NCBI GenBank assembly: GCA_002343455.1 | Contig: DDSR01000430.1 | Location: 1-6,110, forward strand | DNA length: 6,110 nt | Origin: Deltaproteobacteria bacterium UBA2385 | GTDB lineage: Bacteria; Myxococcota_A; UBA796; UBA2385 | Direction: 5' to 3' | Shown here: in pieces, positions 4,733-6,110 of the stretch | Layout: each line of letters opens with the position of its first letter | Position numbering within the stretch: position 1 is the stretch's first letter | Program-made: the position numbers and the translations under genes | The notes under the pieces: generated by a model | The model's database searches: none | The model's input: only the letters and a program-made list of their open reading frames with translations | What the model was told of the DNA's origin: nothing

Positions 4733-5937
4733 GCCCCGCCGAGGGGCTCGCACCGCAGCCAGCCCGCCCACTGCTCGCCGCGCAGGGGCTCCCCCTCGAC
4801 GGGCAGGCGAGGGTCGGAGAGCACCGACAGCCGGGGGGTGCCGCTGAGCTCCTCCAGCAGGGCGTCGACCTCCGCGCGGCGCAGGACCTCGCCCCGGTCG
4901 GGCCACTCGCTGTCCTCTTCGAGGAGGAGGCCGCGCTCCGCCACGATGCGGAGGGCCTCTTCCTCGGAGAGCCCCCACTCGCGGGCGGCCCGCTTCGGCG
5001 TCGGGAAGGCGAAGTCGCGCACCACGCGCTCGGCGAGGGTGTGGCTGTGCCGGTCCGGGTAGACGATCGAGGTGGGCAGCGCGGCCCTCCACGCCTCGAG
5101 CTGGTCCTGCCAGGCGAAGATGCGGGCCTCCCACTCCGGGTAGGAGATCGCCTCCTCGCTGGAGGGGTTCTCGTAGGTGCCGAACATCAGGTTGCCCTCG
5201 TGGCACCAGATGCAGCGGCCGGGCTGCCCGGCGGCGACGACCTCGGGATCGGCCCAGGGCTGCAGGCGGCCCTGCCCGTCGTAGGTCGCGAAACGCTGCT
5301 GGCCGTTCTCCATCAGGTCGATGGTCTCGAACTCCGCCGGGCGCCAGTCTTCGCCCAGGGCGCTCTGACCGGTGGCCATGCCGAAGGCGAGGCGCTGGAC
5401 GGGGTGCTCGGCTTCGGGCAGGAGGACGACCCGCTCGCCAGGGGCGATCAGGGACACGACCACATCGTAGCGATCGCGAGCCTGAGGCAGCCGGGCGCCG
5501 CTCCAGGCCCAGTAGTCGGCGCAGGCCCCGCTGATGCTGTAGTAGCGCCAGGGCTCGTGCAGGGTCAGCATGAACAGCCGGCCCAGGTCGACCGCCCCGG
5601 TCTGGGCCAGCTCCTCGCTCTCCCGCAGCTCCTGCAGCGCGTCGGTCAGGGCGGCCTCGGCCCGCTCGGGAAAGCCGGCCTGTTCCACGTGGAGCAGGAT
5701 GCGGAGCTGCTCGCCGTCCTCGGTGATCTCCAGGTGTTCGCCCCCCGCCGGCGGCAGGGCCGAGAGCAGGCCCAGGTTCCAGTCGAGGCCCACCCGGACC
5801 TCCTCGGCGCTGAGCTGGTCGTCGAGGATCCAACGCAGGCTGAGCGAGGAGAGGTCGACCTCGGTGGGAGGCCCCGACGGGGGCGCGCAGGCCAGCAGCA
5901 GCGGCAGCGGCGCCCGGATCATCGCCGACAGGGTCAT
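4726..5937 (-). CDS. Predicted lipoprotein with a single CxxCH haem-binding motif
   Basis: I do not recognise the family. The 403-residue product starts MTLSAMIRAPLPLLLACAPP, a short lipoprotein signal with lipobox LLAC and cysteine at 17, so it should be membrane-anchored in the periplasm or on the surface. A single c-type haem attachment motif, CIWCH, lies at residues 242-246 (bases 5200-5214) in GRCIWCHEGNLMFG. M251 is one nearby candidate axial ligand. Outside it the protein has aromatic-rich segments (HEPWRYYSISGACADYWAW, 127-145) and a Glu-rich helical C-terminal third; other cysteines are at 139 and 396. It could be a monohaem electron carrier or haem-dependent enzyme, but a CxxCH can also bind metal. 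The ATG at 5937 overlaps the upstream stop as ATGA, so translation is probably coupled; no Shine-Dalgarno is evident, and M6 at 5922 is an alternative start. The stop lies in the 31-bp inverted repeat. Confidence 0.85.
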   Translation of the reverse strand: MTLSAMIRAPLPLLLACAPPSGPPTEVDLSSLSLRWILDDQLSAEEVRVGLDWNLGLLSALPPAGGEHLEITEDGEQLRILLHVEQAGFPERAEAALTDALQELRESEELAQTGAVDLGRLFMLTLHEPWRYYSISGACADYWAWSGARLPQARDRYDVVVSLIAPGERVVLLPEAEHPVQRLAFGMATGQSALGEDWRPAEFETIDLMENGQQRFATYDGQGRLQPWADPEVVAAGQPGRCIWCHEGNLMFGTYENPSSEEAISYPEWEARIFAWQDQLEAWRAALPTSIVYPDRHSHTLAERVVRDFAFPTPKRAAREWGLSEEEALRIVAERGLLLEEDSEWPDRGEVLRRAEVDALLEELSGTPRLSVLSDPRLPVEGEPLRGEQWAGWLRCEPLGGAD

Positions 5938-6110
5938 CTGCGACGGCGGCGCAGGAGCGGGACCAGCAGCAGGAGAGAGGCGCCGCCCGGGCCCGACGAG
6001 GCGCAGCCCGAGCAGGAGGAGCCCTCGGGCATGGCCTGCAGGCTGCCAGGGGGACCTCCGCCGGCTTGCCCCCCCTCGCCGCCGTCGACCTCGCCGCCGC
6101 CGCCGCCGCC
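5934..6110 (-). CDS. C-terminus of a MYXO-CTERM-like surface-anchored protein (partial)
   Basis: Only the last 58 residues are in the window, read in the frame entering at 6110. The segment starts with six glycines (GGC repeats) and a Gly/Glu-rich linker, then ends with a tripartite tail: a cysteine motif SCSGCASSG, a short hydrophobic run GASLLLLVPLL, and RRRRR before TGA at 5936-5934. This is the layout of MYXO-CTERM sorting signals (TIGR03901-type), which in Myxococcota direct proteins to the cell surface through processing near the cysteine by a myxosortase-type protease. The hydrophobic run is short and there are two cysteines (about 6014-6012 and 6005-6003), so it is a variant tail. The stop overlaps the next ATG by 4 bp (ATGA), indicating one operon with the CxxCH lipoprotein. 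The catalytic or binding part lies off the right edge, so the role is unknown. GlyGly-CTERM-type tails are a less likely alternative because they lack the cysteine. Confidence 0.8.
   Translation of the reverse strand, partial: GGGGGGEVDGGEGGQAGGGPPGSLQAMPEGSSCSGCASSGPGGASLLLLVPLLRRRRR

Noticed and set aside
6092..6110. GCC trinucleotide repeat at the right edge
   Set aside because: It simply encodes the polyglycine linker of the partial surface protein; too short and too ordinary in GC-rich DNA to be a separate element.

Overview
The window is very GC-rich and reads like a myxobacterial-type genome (Myxococcota or a related deltaproteobacterial lineage). The reasons are heavy use of exported proteins with Gly/Asp/Thr low-complexity linkers, an RCC1-repeat secreted protein, and a protein C-terminus ending in Cys motif, short hydrophobic stretch and five arginines, as in MYXO-CTERM surface-anchoring signals. 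No rRNA, tRNA, CRISPR or mobile element is visible.

Layout. Five complete genes and two partial genes lie on the minus strand; one gene is on the plus strand. From right to left: (a) 5934-6110, the C-terminal 58 residues of a MYXO-CTERM-like surface protein, whose stop overlaps by 4 bp (ATGA) the start of (b) 4726-5937, a predicted lipoprotein with one CxxCH haem-attachment motif. (c) 4550-4725 is a non-coding gap dense in symmetrical DNA elements, including a perfect 31-bp inverted repeat over the stop codon of (b) and a 12-bp direct repeat at 30-bp spacing. (d) 3284-4549 is a CreD-like inner-membrane protein. (e) 2755-3276, on the plus strand, is a YqhA/UPF0114 membrane protein converging on (d) with 7 bp between stops. 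(f) 2133-2690, divergent from (e), is a MobA/MocA-type nucleotidyltransferase. (g) 1182-2066 is a predicted lipoprotein with a (GGTD)n linker and Ig/transthyretin-like beta domains, preceded by a plausible promoter. (h) 201-1121 is an exported seven-repeat RCC1 propeller with one cysteine pair per blade. (i) 1-135 is the N-terminus of another lipoprotein with the same kind of Gly/Asp linker.

Functional reading. (g), (h) and (i) are all exported, lie on one strand with gaps of 60-65 bp, and may form a cell-surface operon. (a) and (b) form a translationally coupled envelope pair. (d) and (e) are general envelope membrane proteins, and (f) is the only clearly cytoplasmic enzyme. No recognisable novel defence or mobile system is present. 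The most unexplained structures are the symmetrical elements at 4642-4732 and the coupled MYXO-CTERM/CxxCH lipoprotein pair. The long open frames opposite the real genes (for example 168-2057 on the plus strand) are GC-rich antisense shadows.
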